Positions 26,235 to 35,081 of a DNA stretch of 64,000 nt are shown in pieces. The DNA is from Fusobacterium necrophorum subsp. necrophorum. GTDB taxonomy: Bacteria > Fusobacteriota > Fusobacteriia > Fusobacteriales > Fusobacteriaceae. The DNA lies in assembly GCF_004006635.1 (NCBI RefSeq), contig NZ_CP034842.1, forward strand, positions 2,294,001 to 2,358,000. The letters are read 5' to 3'. The number at the start of each line of letters is the position of its first letter. The stretch's first letter is position 1. Under the pieces are notes generated by a model. It worked only from the letters and a program-made list of their open reading frames with translations, ran no database searches and had not been told where the DNA came from. Made by a program: the position numbers and the translations under genes.

Positions 26235-27290
26235 TTAAATTCCCATCGAGAGCATATATTTCTGCCAAAATTTAATAGATCTAGGGATTAATATTTTTCC
26301 AATTTTCCTTTCAAGATGCTTCATTTGTACGAACAAGTTTTCCAAACTTTTATCCTGCCTTTGGATTTTTGCTTCCAGTTCTTCTTTGCTGTAGGCAATA
26401 AATTCATATACAAGATAGCGAAGAGGAAGAGATTGAATCACCTCTACAATGCTCTCTTCATCAAAGGCATCATGATAATCAATATTTCCTATATGTTGAT
26501 AAATTCCCTTCATAATTTCTTCCGTGCTGTAATTCTTATTTCTATGTGTACGAATTGCCTCTCTCACATATTCCCCGGATAAAGAAAGATTTAAATGCAT
26601 TCCGTAGATATAATTTTTATATTCTCCTAATATTTCAAGATTTTTTTTAATATATTCCACAGCTTCCTTTTTATTTTTAATCTCCCAATTACAATTTATC
26701 ATATGACCGGTATCCAATATGAATCCTTTCCTGTTATAATGAATTCCATCCCAAAGATATTTTGTTTTTTCTTTGTTGTTCAATTTCAATCCGGGCCACC
26801 ATAAATTTTCAAACAGCAATTGAAAAGAGTATTCTTTCTCATCAAACAGAGTGTTGATAATGGATATTACCTGATCTAAAACTTCCCAATCCGTATATGA
26901 AAATTGATAGCTTACACTTTCTCTTACTTTGATATTACAGGCATGAAAAACAACATATTTTACTTTTAACTTCTCCGCAATTGCCAATTCTCTCCTATAA
27001 TAATCCAAGAGTTCTTCTTTGGAATGTTCTCCTCCACACATACTTTTCCAATATTTTTTCTCTTCATACTCCTGAGCTAAGCTAAAAAAATCTTCTTTAT
27101 AAAATTCCATCCAAGAAGGAAAGAAACGGAGGTGATAGCCTATAATTTTCTCTTCAAGGCTTGTATAATCCTGTTCTGTAAATTGAATCAATTCATAACC
27201 GTCAAAATGATAACACGAAGAGTAATACTCCATCTCTTTTTCCGCTTCTTTCAAACTTAGAAAATCTCCATAATTTAATAGTTTATACAT
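26235..27290 (-). CDS. TIM-barrel (xylose isomerase-like) protein at the end of the B12 operon
   Basis: A 351-aa cytosolic protein of the AP-endonuclease-2/xylose-isomerase-like barrel class. Metal-site segments are visible: VVFHACNIKV near residue 113, LLFENLWWPGLKL near 159 (Glu on strand), GFILDTGHMINCNWEI near 189 and YGMHLNLSLSG near 229. A further Glu is expected in YLVYEFIAYS near 295. It begins two bases before the end of the VWA chelatase gene, so it is co-transcribed with the corrinoid genes. I cannot assign a reaction. Its metal-binding barrel and position suggest work on a product of the operon, but it could be unrelated. Confidence 0.7.
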   Translation of the reverse strand: MYKLLNYGDFLSLKEAEKEMEYYSSCYHFDGYELIQFTEQDYTSLEEKIIGYHLRFFPSWMEFYKEDFFSLAQEYEEKKYWKSMCGGEHSKEELLDYYRRELAIAEKLKVKYVVFHACNIKVRESVSYQFSYTDWEVLDQVISIINTLFDEKEYSFQLLFENLWWPGLKLNNKEKTKYLWDGIHYNRKGFILDTGHMINCNWEIKNKKEAVEYIKKNLEILGEYKNYIYGMHLNLSLSGEYVREAIRTHRNKNYSTEEIMKGIYQHIGNIDYHDAFDEESIVEVIQSLPLRYLVYEFIAYSKEELEAKIQRQDKSLENLFVQMKHLERKIGKILIPRSIKFWQKYMLSMGI

Positions 27291-27292
27291 GA

Positions 27293-29110
27293 TTACATCC
27301 TCTTTTTCAATAATTTCAACATATCTTCAGCCTGAATATTTTCGAGACGATAGTATTCGGCTCCCATTGCTTCACTAATATTTTTGGCCATTTCCAATAA
27401 TGTGAACCCTTCTTCTGTATCAATCACGACAGAAGGAATCCCCTCCTTTTTTATTTTTCTTGCCATTTCAAGGCTTTCTTCTATCGGATCTTTCCCATGA
27501 AGAGAAATATTTGCCCTTCCGTCTGATATTAAAACAAGAAGCGGATATATCTCCCCATCTTTCTTTTTGAGTTGTCTGATCAATTGATATGCCTTAAAAA
27601 GTCCCTCTGCCAAAGGAGTCTTTCCTCCGGTTGCTAAGTTTTGTAACTGTTTTTTTGCAAGTTCTATGCTACGTGTCATGGATAACAATTCTTCTGCACT
27701 CTTTTTCCGAAAAGCCACCAAAGCTACCTTATCTCTTTTTTCATAGGCATCCTGTAAAAGAGAAAATATGGCTCCCTTCACCGCTCTCATTCTTTTTTTG
27801 GCTCCCATGGATCCACTGGAATCCACTACGAAAAGTATATGTGTCCCGATTCGTTTTTCTCTTATTTTTATACGAATATCTTCTTTTTGAATCGAAATTT
27901 TTACAAACTTTTTTTCTCTCCTCTTTTGATGAGGAGCTGCAGCACGTATCGTGGCGGCAAAGGCAAAATCTTCCATTTTTCGCTTTGGAAATCCGCTTTT
28001 TATATCTCTTCCCTGTTTCAGAGAAGTTGTTGTCTTTAAACGTTTTCCGCTTCCTCTTCTTTTTTTTAAGTGCAGTGTATTTTTATGAACCAATTCTTTC
28101 ACTGCAAAAGTATCTCCGATAGAAAAAGTGGTTTCTTCTTTCTCTTTAGGTGGAACAAATTCCTGTTCTTTTGTGCTTCCTTCCTGTTCTTCCTGATTTT
28201 GAACTTCTTCTAATGTTCTCTCTTTCTCCCGTTCTTCGGGACTTCTTTTGAAAATCTCTTCTGTTTTCTGTTCCTTTCTTCTGCGATGAACAAGCACATA
28301 AGTAGCGGCTTCTTTCATATCTTCAAAGTTTAAATAACTTCTTTTATCGAATGCCGCAATGGCTTTCGCTGTTTCAAGCAAAATGATTTCTGTACGATTT
28401 CCTTCCGTATTTGCTTCTTCTACCATCCTTACAGCCATGTTCATAATAGTTTCCTGTACTTGAATTTCTTTCAATTTATCCCGAGCCTGTTCTATCTTTT
28501 GCTTTAAGACTCTTTCTTCTTCTTTGTATTGTTTCGAAAAAAATTCCGGATTTCTTTCATATTCGAGACATTTCTTTATAATGTTCATTCGCTCTAAAAT
28601 GTCTTTACTCCCTTCCACTTCCACATAGAGTCCGAATTTATCGATGAGAGAAGCTTTCAGTTCCAATTCTTCCGGATTCATACTCCCGATAAGGACAAAT
28701 TCCGAATCATAAGAAAGACTGAAACCTTCCCTCTCTATATAGCATCTTCCTCTGGAAAGCACTTCTAAAAGAATCGCTAAAATACTTTCTCCCAGCAAAT
28801 TGATTTCATCAATATACAAAATCCCTCCATGAACTTTTTGTAGGAGACCTTCCTGAAAAATTTTTCTTCCGAACCTGATTGTTTTTTCAACATCCAAACT
28901 TCCGAGTAAATTGTCTTCTGTAATATGCAAAGGCATATTTATAAATTTTCTTTCCGGAAACAGCTCTCCCAAAGCTCTTACCAGAGTGGATTTTGCCGTT
29001 CCTTTTTCCCCACGAATGAGTAAACCTCCAATTTTTGGATTGATATAATTTAATAGAAGTGCTTTTTTCAGCTTCTCCTGTCCTTCTACCGCTACAAAAG
29101 GAAATCCCAT
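27293..29110 (-). CDS. Chelatase subunit with AAA+ and von Willebrand A domains (ChlD/BchD/CobT-like)
   Basis: A 605-aa chelatase motor subunit. Residues 1-270 are an AAA+ domain with Walker [10 protein letters not shown] (34-42), Walker B ILYIDEINLL and SMNPEE sensor. A charged linker (about 280-420, rich in Glu, Lys and Arg) leads to a C-terminal VWA domain with a complete MIDAS motif (DSSGSMG) and TGGKTPLAEGL. This architecture belongs to the D subunits of magnesium and cobalt chelatases. Unlike many D subunits it keeps an intact Walker A. It follows the ChlI-like gene by ten bases. It should form a ring complex with the I subunit and drive metal insertion or removal by the CobN-like subunit at 37112. 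Confidence 0.88.
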   Translation of the reverse strand: MGFPFVAVEGQEKLKKALLLNYINPKIGGLLIRGEKGTAKSTLVRALGELFPERKFINMPLHITEDNLLGSLDVEKTIRFGRKIFQEGLLQKVHGGILYIDEINLLGESILAILLEVLSRGRCYIEREGFSLSYDSEFVLIGSMNPEELELKASLIDKFGLYVEVEGSKDILERMNIIKKCLEYERNPEFFSKQYKEEERVLKQKIEQARDKLKEIQVQETIMNMAVRMVEEANTEGNRTEIILLETAKAIAAFDKRSYLNFEDMKEAATYVLVHRRRKEQKTEEIFKRSPEEREKERTLEEVQNQEEQEGSTKEQEFVPPKEKEETTFSIGDTFAVKELVHKNTLHLKKRRGSGKRLKTTTSLKQGRDIKSGFPKRKMEDFAFAATIRAAAPHQKRREKKFVKISIQKEDIRIKIREKRIGTHILFVVDSSGSMGAKKRMRAVKGAIFSLLQDAYEKRDKVALVAFRKKSAEELLSMTRSIELAKKQLQNLATGGKTPLAEGLFKAYQLIRQLKKKDGEIYPLLVLISDGRANISLHGKDPIEESLEMARKIKKEGIPSVVIDTEEGFTLLEMAKNISEAMGAEYYRLENIQAEDMLKLLKKRM

Positions 29111-29120
29111 TTTATTCCCC

Positions 29121-30149
29121 TCACATTCGATTTATGATTTCTACAATACCCTCTTCGTCCAATACGGATTCTTCAAAAGCAGTTCTTCTCATTCGATGAG
29201 GAAAGACAAGAATTGCCGCTCTTACAATATCCTCTTTCACAACTTCCTCTCTATTTTCATAAGCAGCCATTGTCATGGCTGTTTTAATCAAGCTGATATC
29301 GGCTCTATGTCCATCTACCTCCAATGCAATGGAAATTTTAGCAGCCATTTCATACATCTCATCTTTGCATTGCACTCTTGATAAGCATTTTTTGCTTTCC
29401 TCTATCCTTTTTTGCAACCTATTTTCTTCTTCTTCATATTTTTTCAAAAAATTCTCCGGATTTTTTTCAAATTCCAATCTTCTTTTTATGATCTCCACTC
29501 TCTTGGTGCTATCTCGTTCTCCAACAACATTGACTAACAAGCCAAAACGATCCAAAAGCTGTGGTCTTAAATCTCCTTCTTCCGGATTCATTGTTCCCAC
29601 CAGAATAAAAGAAGAAGGATGTTCAAAAGAAATTCCTTCACGTTCAATCCTATTTTTTCCCATAGCTGCCGCATCCAAAAGTACATCGACAATATGATCA
29701 TCCAGAAGATTGATTTCGTCAACATACAAGATATTTCGATGACTTTCTGCCAGAATTCCTTTCTCGAATTTTTTTTCTCCCGTTTGAATGGCATGTTCGA
29801 TATCCAAACTTCCAACCACTCTGTCTTCTGTCGCACTTACAGGTAGATTGACCACTTTCATCTTCCCTTTCCTTTTAGGAATTTCTTGTTTCTGTTCCCA
29901 AAAATGGAAACATTCCGAACAAAAATGTTCCACTTTGCCCGGTTCACAGTGAAACGCACAATCATTCTCTTCCCTCTCTCCTAAAAGATTCACCAAAGCC
30001 CTTACCATGGTTGATTTTGCAGTTCCCTTTTCTCCTCGAATTAGAACTCCTCCTATGGAAGGATTGATTAAATTCAGTATCAGGGCTTCTTTCATTTTTT
30101 CTTGTCCTACAATCGCCGTAAACGGATAATCTCTCTTTTGATCTTTCAT
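29121..30149 (-). CDS. AAA+ chelatase ATPase subunit (ChlI/BchI-like)
   Basis: A 342-aa AAA+ ATPase of the magnesium-chelatase I family. Walker [10 protein letters not shown] is at 39-47, Walker [13 protein letters not shown] near 140 and sensor [20 protein letters not shown] near 182. Between Walker A and the first insert are four cysteines (64, 68, 77, 80) spaced C-x3-C-x8-C-x2-C, which look like a metal-binding knuckle and are known in some CobN-associated I subunits. It overlaps the upstream radical SAM gene by four bases and precedes the VWA subunit by ten, so the three are coupled. It probably works with the CobN-like subunit. Confidence 0.9.
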   Translation of the reverse strand: MKDQKRDYPFTAIVGQEKMKEALILNLINPSIGGVLIRGEKGTAKSTMVRALVNLLGEREENDCAFHCEPGKVEHFCSECFHFWEQKQEIPKRKGKMKVVNLPVSATEDRVVGSLDIEHAIQTGEKKFEKGILAESHRNILYVDEINLLDDHIVDVLLDAAAMGKNRIEREGISFEHPSSFILVGTMNPEEGDLRPQLLDRFGLLVNVVGERDSTKRVEIIKRRLEFEKNPENFLKKYEEEENRLQKRIEESKKCLSRVQCKDEMYEMAAKISIALEVDGHRADISLIKTAMTMAAYENREEVVKEDIVRAAILVFPHRMRRTAFEESVLDEEGIVEIINRM

Positions 30150-31174
30150 ATTTTTCCTTCCTCTTCCTCTTTCAAAATTTGAAATACCGCTTTTCGCAAT
30201 ACACAGTCTTTATCCACTTCTCCATGAACAGCATTTAACAACATTCTAGAAGGACAACAGCCCTTACATTCTTTATCATAAATACAGGAAACACAATTTT
30301 CATATTTTCCTGAAGGTAAAGCTATCCTTCGAATTTTTTCCTGTACATTTCCCATCAAGTATTCCTGATTTCCTATAAAAGAACTACATGGATAACTGTC
30401 TCCCTGTGGTGTTACCACCATAGACTGTCCCAAAGAGGCATAACAGTAATGTGTATTTTGACAGAAGTGTTTCCTTCGAAATCTTGCCTCTTCAATTTCC
30501 CGAATTCCCACTTTTCTTCCTGTCAATGAAAAAAGAGCTTTGCTCTTCTGATAAGCTTTTTTTAATGCAGGATAAACTTCTTCCTTTTTTACAGTTGTAA
30601 TTTCCGGATGAAATAAGCAGTTTCCTCCTATTCTAAGTAAGTCCAAGCCTAAAGCTCTCACATTTTCGAAATAATAGGCATATTCTACAAGTTGTTCCAG
30701 AAAAGGAAGTGTCTCACTGCTCAGTACACAGTTTAAATTGATTTTCTTCCCCACTTCCTTTAAGGCGAGGATTCCTTCTACAGTTTTTTTTACGGAACCT
30801 CGTAACCTTTCATGCACTTCAATACAGGCATCAAAACTGATTCCAATATCGATTTCCATTTCCTGTAATTTTTCTGCAATTTTGTGACTTATTAAACTTC
30901 CATTTGTCTGCATTGAAAGTTTACAATCATAATGTTCTTCCTGTAAGTACTTGTAAATTTCCTTGATAAGCTCAAAATTCAATAGCGGTTCTCCTCCCGC
31001 AAATACAAGTCTAAAATTTTTATCCTTACACAACTCCATTGCTTTTCTGGCAGTTTCAAAACTCATATTTGTTTTTTGAAAAGCAGGGCTTGCATAACAA
31101 TATTTACAATTTAAATTACAGTTATCACTTAACCAGAAGACAAGATAACGAATATCCGCTTTATTTTCTCTCAA
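30146..31174 (-). CDS. Radical SAM protein with SPASM-type C-terminal cysteines
   Basis: Iron-sulfur enzyme that generates a 5'-deoxyadenosyl radical. The N-terminal C-x3-C-x2-C motif (NCNLNCKYC) binds the SAM cluster, followed by FAGGEPLLN (GGEP motif). The C-terminal cysteine array ([26 protein letters not shown]) is SPASM-like and would hold auxiliary clusters. I prefer the TTG at 31174, which has GGGAG seven bases upstream; an ATG at 31201 lies in the same frame but has no ribosome binding site and would overlap cbiZ by 41 bases. No peptide substrate gene is nearby. Its place between cbiZ and the chelatase ATPases suggests action on a tetrapyrrole or on the chelatase; this is inference. 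Confidence 0.88.
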   Translation of the reverse strand: MRENKADIRYLVFWLSDNCNLNCKYCYASPAFQKTNMSFETARKAMELCKDKNFRLVFAGGEPLLNFELIKEIYKYLQEEHYDCKLSMQTNGSLISHKIAEKLQEMEIDIGISFDACIEVHERLRGSVKKTVEGILALKEVGKKINLNCVLSSETLPFLEQLVEYAYYFENVRALGLDLLRIGGNCLFHPEITTVKKEEVYPALKKAYQKSKALFSLTGRKVGIREIEEARFRRKHFCQNTHYCYASLGQSMVVTPQGDSYPCSSFIGNQEYLMGNVQEKIRRIALPSGKYENCVSCIYDKECKGCCPSRMLLNAVHGEVDKDCVLRKAVFQILKEEEEGKI

Positions 31175-32285
31175 TTTTTTTCTCCCAATTTTCCGAAACA
31201 TATTGTGTAAAAAGTATAATATATGCTTCTATCATATCTTCAATCACGCTACTCTTCTTTTTCCGATTCTGAAAAGGAAGTCCCAGAATATTGGAAATTT
31301 CTTTTCTCAGTAAAGAGCAATGCTCTCTTACTGTTTTTTCAGACAGCAATTTCCATTCCCACTGATCCAGCAGATGAAGATATAAAGAAGTCAAAGAAAC
31401 CAAGTCTTCTTTTTTTTCCAGAGTTTCTATAAATTCCATATATTCAAGTTTTTTATTCTGTTTTTCAGAATTTGTAGCAATATAATCTTCCCATAGCCTT
31501 TCTGCTGTGATTCCATATCTTCTTCCCCTTCTAAAAATGGACTTCTGCTTTTCAGGACAGAGACCGCTTTGTTTTTCCAAAGCCTCTTTTACTGCCTGTT
31601 TCACAGCTTTTCCAATCAACTCTCCCAATTTGGAATGCTTTCCTGCATCCTGATAAATATTTTTCGACTCTACATTCGCATAGACAATAACACCATCCGT
31701 TCCCGAACCTGTTGCAAGTCCGGTCGAGTATTTGCTTCCTTCCAGTAACTCCTGAATTGCCGCAGTCTTTGCTTCCGTTACGGTAATAAAGCTTCTTGCC
31801 AAGGTGTGTGGAAAAAGTTTCCCGTCAATTGCCAATATAATATTGATGGTTCCATGGGGAATGTTTGTGATTCTTTCATTTTCTTCCACATAGGAAGCCG
31901 GATCTCCCACTCTTCCTCCATTGGTTTCAATTCCTGCGGTGACAATAGCCGTCAAGGATAAGTTTCCATAGTTTTGGCTCACTATGCTGACATTTTCCAT
32001 ATTTGCCGCTGTAGCAATTCCTGTCGTATGCTCTGCATCCAGCCCCGCCTCTTCTGCAATTAATTTCATATGTTCTTCGTAAGTAGGAGCTCTGAGTTGA
32101 CACCCCATTCCCGGAGCTGCCTTTGCATCATGATTCAAAACAGCGGATATATTTTCTCGATATCCCCCATTTAAAATCCCCGTACTCAGCACCGCTCTTT
32201 TTCCGGAAAATTTTATAATGATACTTTTATTATAATGATATACCGTATCTCCACTTGTTAATTTACAAAGCATTTTTTCCTCCAT
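31161..32285 (-). CDS. Adenosylcobinamide amidohydrolase-like protein (CbiZ family)
   Basis: CbiZ enzymes cleave the amide bond of the corrinoid aminopropanol arm to give adenosylcobyric acid, allowing remodelling of imported cobamides. The family core covers about residues 25-230: STGILNGGYRENISAVLNH, TAANMENVSI, VTAGIETNGGRVGDP, HGTINIILAIDGKL and ATGSGTDGVIV. A further about 140 residues at the C-terminus are helical and charged and not part of the usual core. The ATG at 32285 follows AAAGGA; a GTG two codons earlier and an ATG four codons later are alternatives. It overlaps the radical SAM gene. Its membership in a B12-riboswitch operon supports the call. Confidence 0.88.
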   Translation of the reverse strand: MEEKMLCKLTSGDTVYHYNKSIIIKFSGKRAVLSTGILNGGYRENISAVLNHDAKAAPGMGCQLRAPTYEEHMKLIAEEAGLDAEHTTGIATAANMENVSIVSQNYGNLSLTAIVTAGIETNGGRVGDPASYVEENERITNIPHGTINIILAIDGKLFPHTLARSFITVTEAKTAAIQELLEGSKYSTGLATGSGTDGVIVYANVESKNIYQDAGKHSKLGELIGKAVKQAVKEALEKQSGLCPEKQKSIFRRGRRYGITAERLWEDYIATNSEKQNKKLEYMEFIETLEKKEDLVSLTSLYLHLLDQWEWKLLSEKTVREHCSLLRKEISNILGLPFQNRKKKSSVIEDMIEAYIILFTQYVSENWEKKIERK

Positions 32286-32306
32286 GCTCACATCCTTTTA
32301 GAGAAC

Positions 32307-33077
32307 TCAGAGAATATAAAAATCCAATGCTCCCGTAATTGGATTTCGATAAACTCTTGCTTCTATTTCATAAACCTGTTTTAAAAGTTCTTCCGTAATT
32401 ACTTCTTCCGCTTTTCCATCTTTTATAATTTTTCCTTCGGAAAGTAAAATCAAGCGGGTACAATACTTGATCGCCACTCGCAAATTATGAATGACTGTAA
32501 TTATCAATTTTTCTTTCTGTTTTTGTAAATTTTGAAATAATTCTTCTTCGTATCGCATATCCAAATTGGAACTCGGTTCATCCAAAAGTAAAATATCACT
32601 TTCCTGAGTCAGTATTTTAGCAAACATGACTCTTTGTACTTCTCCTCCGGAAAGTTCCAAAATAGATTTATCCCGAAATAACATGGTATGGGTTTGCTGC
32701 ATATATTTTTCTGAAATGGCAATGTCTTTTTCTCCATAATCTTCAAAATTTTTTAAATGAGGATATCTTCCAAACATAACAATGTCAAGACAGGAAAAAT
32801 CAAAAGAAAGATCCGTTTTCTGCTTCATAAAAGCGACCTTTTTTGCCAATTCCTTCTCTTCATAGTCTCGTATTTCCTTTCCCAAAATAAAAATATTTCC
32901 TTTTTCCACTTTATAAATGCCGCCGATGTTTTTCAATAAACTTGTTTTTCCGGAACCGTTAGGACCTATAATCCCTATCAATTCTCCTTTTTCCGCTTCA
33001 AAACTGATATGTTTCAAAATTTCCGTATTTTCTATGGAATAAGACAGATTTTCTATCTTCAGATACCTTGTTCTCAT
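32307..33077 (-). CDS. Corrinoid/siderophore ABC transporter ATPase (BtuD/FecE type)
   Basis: Cytoplasmic ATPase of a type II importer, 256 aa. Walker A GPNGSGKTS, Q-loop FMKQ, signature LSGGEVQRVMFAKI, Walker B ILLLDEPSSNLD and H-loop VIHNL are present. It overlaps the permease gene by four bases (ATGA) and is followed by cbiZ after 21 bases. Because a cobalamin riboswitch controls the operon and cbiZ is next door, corrinoid uptake is the best reading; heme or ferric siderophore uptake remains possible from the family alone. Confidence 0.9.
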   Translation of the reverse strand: MRTRYLKIENLSYSIENTEILKHISFEAEKGELIGIIGPNGSGKTSLLKNIGGIYKVEKGNIFILGKEIRDYEEKELAKKVAFMKQKTDLSFDFSCLDIVMFGRYPHLKNFEDYGEKDIAISEKYMQQTHTMLFRDKSILELSGGEVQRVMFAKILTQESDILLLDEPSSNLDMRYEEELFQNLQKQKEKLIITVIHNLRVAIKYCTRLILLSEGKIIKDGKAEEVITEELLKQVYEIEARVYRNPITGALDFYIL

Positions 33078-34102
33078 AAATTTCTCCCCTCTCTTTTCAT
33101 TTTCAGAATAAGAGATACAAAATAAGGAGCTCCTATCAAAGAGGTAATAATCCCTACACTGATTTCTCTCGGTGCCAATATGATTCTTGATAGTAAGTCA
33201 CTGAAAGTAAGAAAAAATGCTCCTGTCAAAAAAGAAGCTTTCAGAAGTTTCCGATTGTCCGCTCCAAGAATTCTTCTTAAAATATGAGGGACAATCAGCC
33301 CTACAAAACCTATATTCCCGCTGATACAAACAGAAATGGAGGTTAACAGTGCAATAGTCATTAAAATTTTTTTCCGCATTTTTTTAATATTGATTCCTAA
33401 AGACTTCGCCTCTTCATTTCCTAAAAGAAGGATATTCAACTCTTTCCCATACTGAAATAAGATGCCCGATAATATTGTAATGGGAAATACTCCAAATAAA
33501 AAATGCTCCCATCGTCTCCCCGACAAGCTTCCGATGGACCAAAATAAATATTCTCGTAACTGTGCTTCCACAAAATTGCTTAATATCATAGAGGTGAGAG
33601 CTCCTACAAAGCTGCTGACGGCAAGCCCGGAAAGGATCAAAAGCAAATTGTCTGTCTTTCCTCGCCAAGAAGATAAACGATAAACTCCACCTGCTATTGT
33701 CAATGCAAAAATAACAGAAAGTAAGGGCATTGCTATAATATATTTTGCACTGAAACCAAAGGAAATGGAAATAACAGCTCCTAAACTTGCACCGCTTGAA
33801 ATTCCTACAATTCCGGAATCTACAATCGGATTTCTCAATAAACTTTGCATGGTACAGCCACAAAGAGCCAAAGCTCCTCCAACAATGACAGCAGTCATGA
33901 TCCTGGGAAGTCTTACATAAAAAACAATAGGAATAAAACTTTTTTTACTGATGACAAAATTCGTAAAAAACAATTGATTGGATAAAATTTTTAGAATATC
34001 TTTTATCGGAACCTTAACAGCTCCATAAAAAAGAGAAAGGAAAATAGTAATTCCCAATAATATGAATAGAACAGCTGTATAATTCTTTTTTTTCTTTTGC
34101 AT
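33074..34102 (-). CDS. Corrinoid/siderophore ABC transporter permease (BtuC/FecCD family)
   Basis: A 342-aa inner-membrane permease with about ten hydrophobic segments. Typical FecCD features are RLPRIMTAVIVGGALALCGCTMQSLLRNPIVDSGIVGISSGASLGAV near residues 63-108 and GNIGFVGLIVPHILRRILGADNRKLL near 265-290. It overlaps the ATPase gene by four bases. Two tandem AAGGAGA-type ribosome binding sites lie in the 30-base gap before it. It forms a BtuCD-type importer with the neighbouring ATPase and one or both binding proteins. Confidence 0.92.
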   Translation of the reverse strand: MQKKKKNYTAVLFILLGITIFLSLFYGAVKVPIKDILKILSNQLFFTNFVISKKSFIPIVFYVRLPRIMTAVIVGGALALCGCTMQSLLRNPIVDSGIVGISSGASLGAVISISFGFSAKYIIAMPLLSVIFALTIAGGVYRLSSWRGKTDNLLLILSGLAVSSFVGALTSMILSNFVEAQLREYLFWSIGSLSGRRWEHFLFGVFPITILSGILFQYGKELNILLLGNEEAKSLGINIKKMRKKILMTIALLTSISVCISGNIGFVGLIVPHILRRILGADNRKLLKASFLTGAFFLTFSDLLSRIILAPREISVGIITSLIGAPYFVSLILKMKREGRNL

Positions 34103-34132
34103 TCTCTATTTCTCCTTATATCTCCTTATATC

Positions 34133-35017
34133 TCATTTTTGATAAATCACTTCTGCCAATGCTTCTATCCCGTCAATCATATATTGAGAAGTTGGGGTAA
34201 GTTTACGGTATGGAAGAAAATAGACCTGTTTTTTCTGAACCGCCTTTACCGTTTGAAGGCCGGGATCCTGAAATATTTTTTTAGCTGATTCTTCCTTCGT
34301 ATTATACGATTTCCAAATAGGAATAATCAGAATATCGGGATTGGCATCAATAACACTTTCTCTGTTGATTCGTTTTGAACCGGAAATCCCCATTTCAGAA
34401 GCGACATTAACAGCTCCTATCTGCTGTAACATATCATCAAAGGTTGTTTTCTTTCCGCTTGTTGTTTCAAAAGAAGTATATAAAAGGACTCTTACTTTCC
34501 TTTTCTTTTGGTTGGCAAAGATTTTTTTTTGTAACAGTTCCAATCTTCTTTGCATGTTTTGTGTAAGCTCTTCTCCTTTTTTCTTTTCCCCCAAAAGAGC
34601 GGCCAACTCTAAAATTACTTTTTTCTGTTCTTCAAAAGTATCCGGAGTTTTATAAACATAGACAGGAATTTCCATCTCTCTTATTTGTGATACTATTTCC
34701 TTTTTCATCCAATCCGCCGCAATCACAAAATCCGGCTCCAATTCTATGATTTTTTCCAAATTGCTCTCTATCTTAGGAAATTTTTTTGCCTGCTCCACTA
34801 CATTGGAAACATCCGGATCCTGATTGATTTTTCCACTGAGAGCTGCAATTCTATCCGCTGCTACCAAAGATAAAAGCATCTCATCCCCACTCAAAGTTAA
34901 AGAAATAATTTTATTATATGCTTTATTTGCCTCTCTCGATACTTCCCTTCTCTCAGCAGCCGACAGAAAAGACAGGATCAGAAAAAAACAAAGCCCCAGT
35001 TTTAAAAGTTTTTTCAC
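34133..35017 (-). CDS. Periplasmic corrinoid-binding-type protein (BtuF/FecB family)
   Basis: A 294-aa type III solute-binding protein with a cleavable signal peptide (hydrophobic residues 5-20, AXA-like site near SFLSAAE). NKIISLTLSGDEMLLSL, ELEPDFVIAADWMKKEI, YKTPDTFEEQ and DANPDILIIPIWKSY are typical of the BtuF/FecB fold. It is closely paralogous to the gene at 40860-41735 (same order of motifs). It is separated from the upstream TonB receptor by an internal terminator hairpin, so it may be expressed at a lower level than the receptor. It delivers ligand to the BtuCD-type importer. Confidence 0.89.
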   Translation of the reverse strand: MKKLLKLGLCFFLILSFLSAAERREVSREANKAYNKIISLTLSGDEMLLSLVAADRIAALSGKINQDPDVSNVVEQAKKFPKIESNLEKIIELEPDFVIAADWMKKEIVSQIREMEIPVYVYKTPDTFEEQKKVILELAALLGEKKKGEELTQNMQRRLELLQKKIFANQKKRKVRVLLYTSFETTSGKKTTFDDMLQQIGAVNVASEMGISGSKRINRESVIDANPDILIIPIWKSYNTKEESAKKIFQDPGLQTVKAVQKKQVYFLPYRKLTPTSQYMIDGIEALAEVIYQK

Positions 35018-35048
35018 TTTTTTCTCCTCTTTCTTGCTTTAGAAAAAA

Positions 35049-35071
35049 GCAGGAGGAATTCCCCCTCCTGC
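35049..35071 (-). terminator. Intrinsic terminator inside the B12 operon
   Basis: An 8-bp GC-rich stem, GCAGGAGG (35049-35056) with CCTCCTGC (35064-35071), followed on the minus strand by a T-run. It sits after the stop of the TonB receptor at 35082 and before the binding protein at 35017, so it probably limits read-through into the ABC and chelatase ATPase genes. Confidence 0.75.
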
Positions 35072-35081
35072 CTCCATCTTA

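Noticed and set aside
27631..28122. Open 163-codon frame on the plus strand inside the VWA chelatase gene
   Set aside because: It lies opposite a conserved AAA/VWA gene, is rich in Phe, Leu and Ser as expected for the complement of Lys/Glu-rich coding sequence, and has no ribosome binding site.
29275..29697. 140-codon plus-strand frame opposite the ChlI-like gene
   Set aside because: It is the complement of a strongly conserved AAA+ gene with no ribosome binding site.
33414..33863. 149-codon minus-strand frame inside the BtuC-type permease
   Set aside because: It is a frameshifted reading of the same strand, and the permease frame has complete FecCD motifs.
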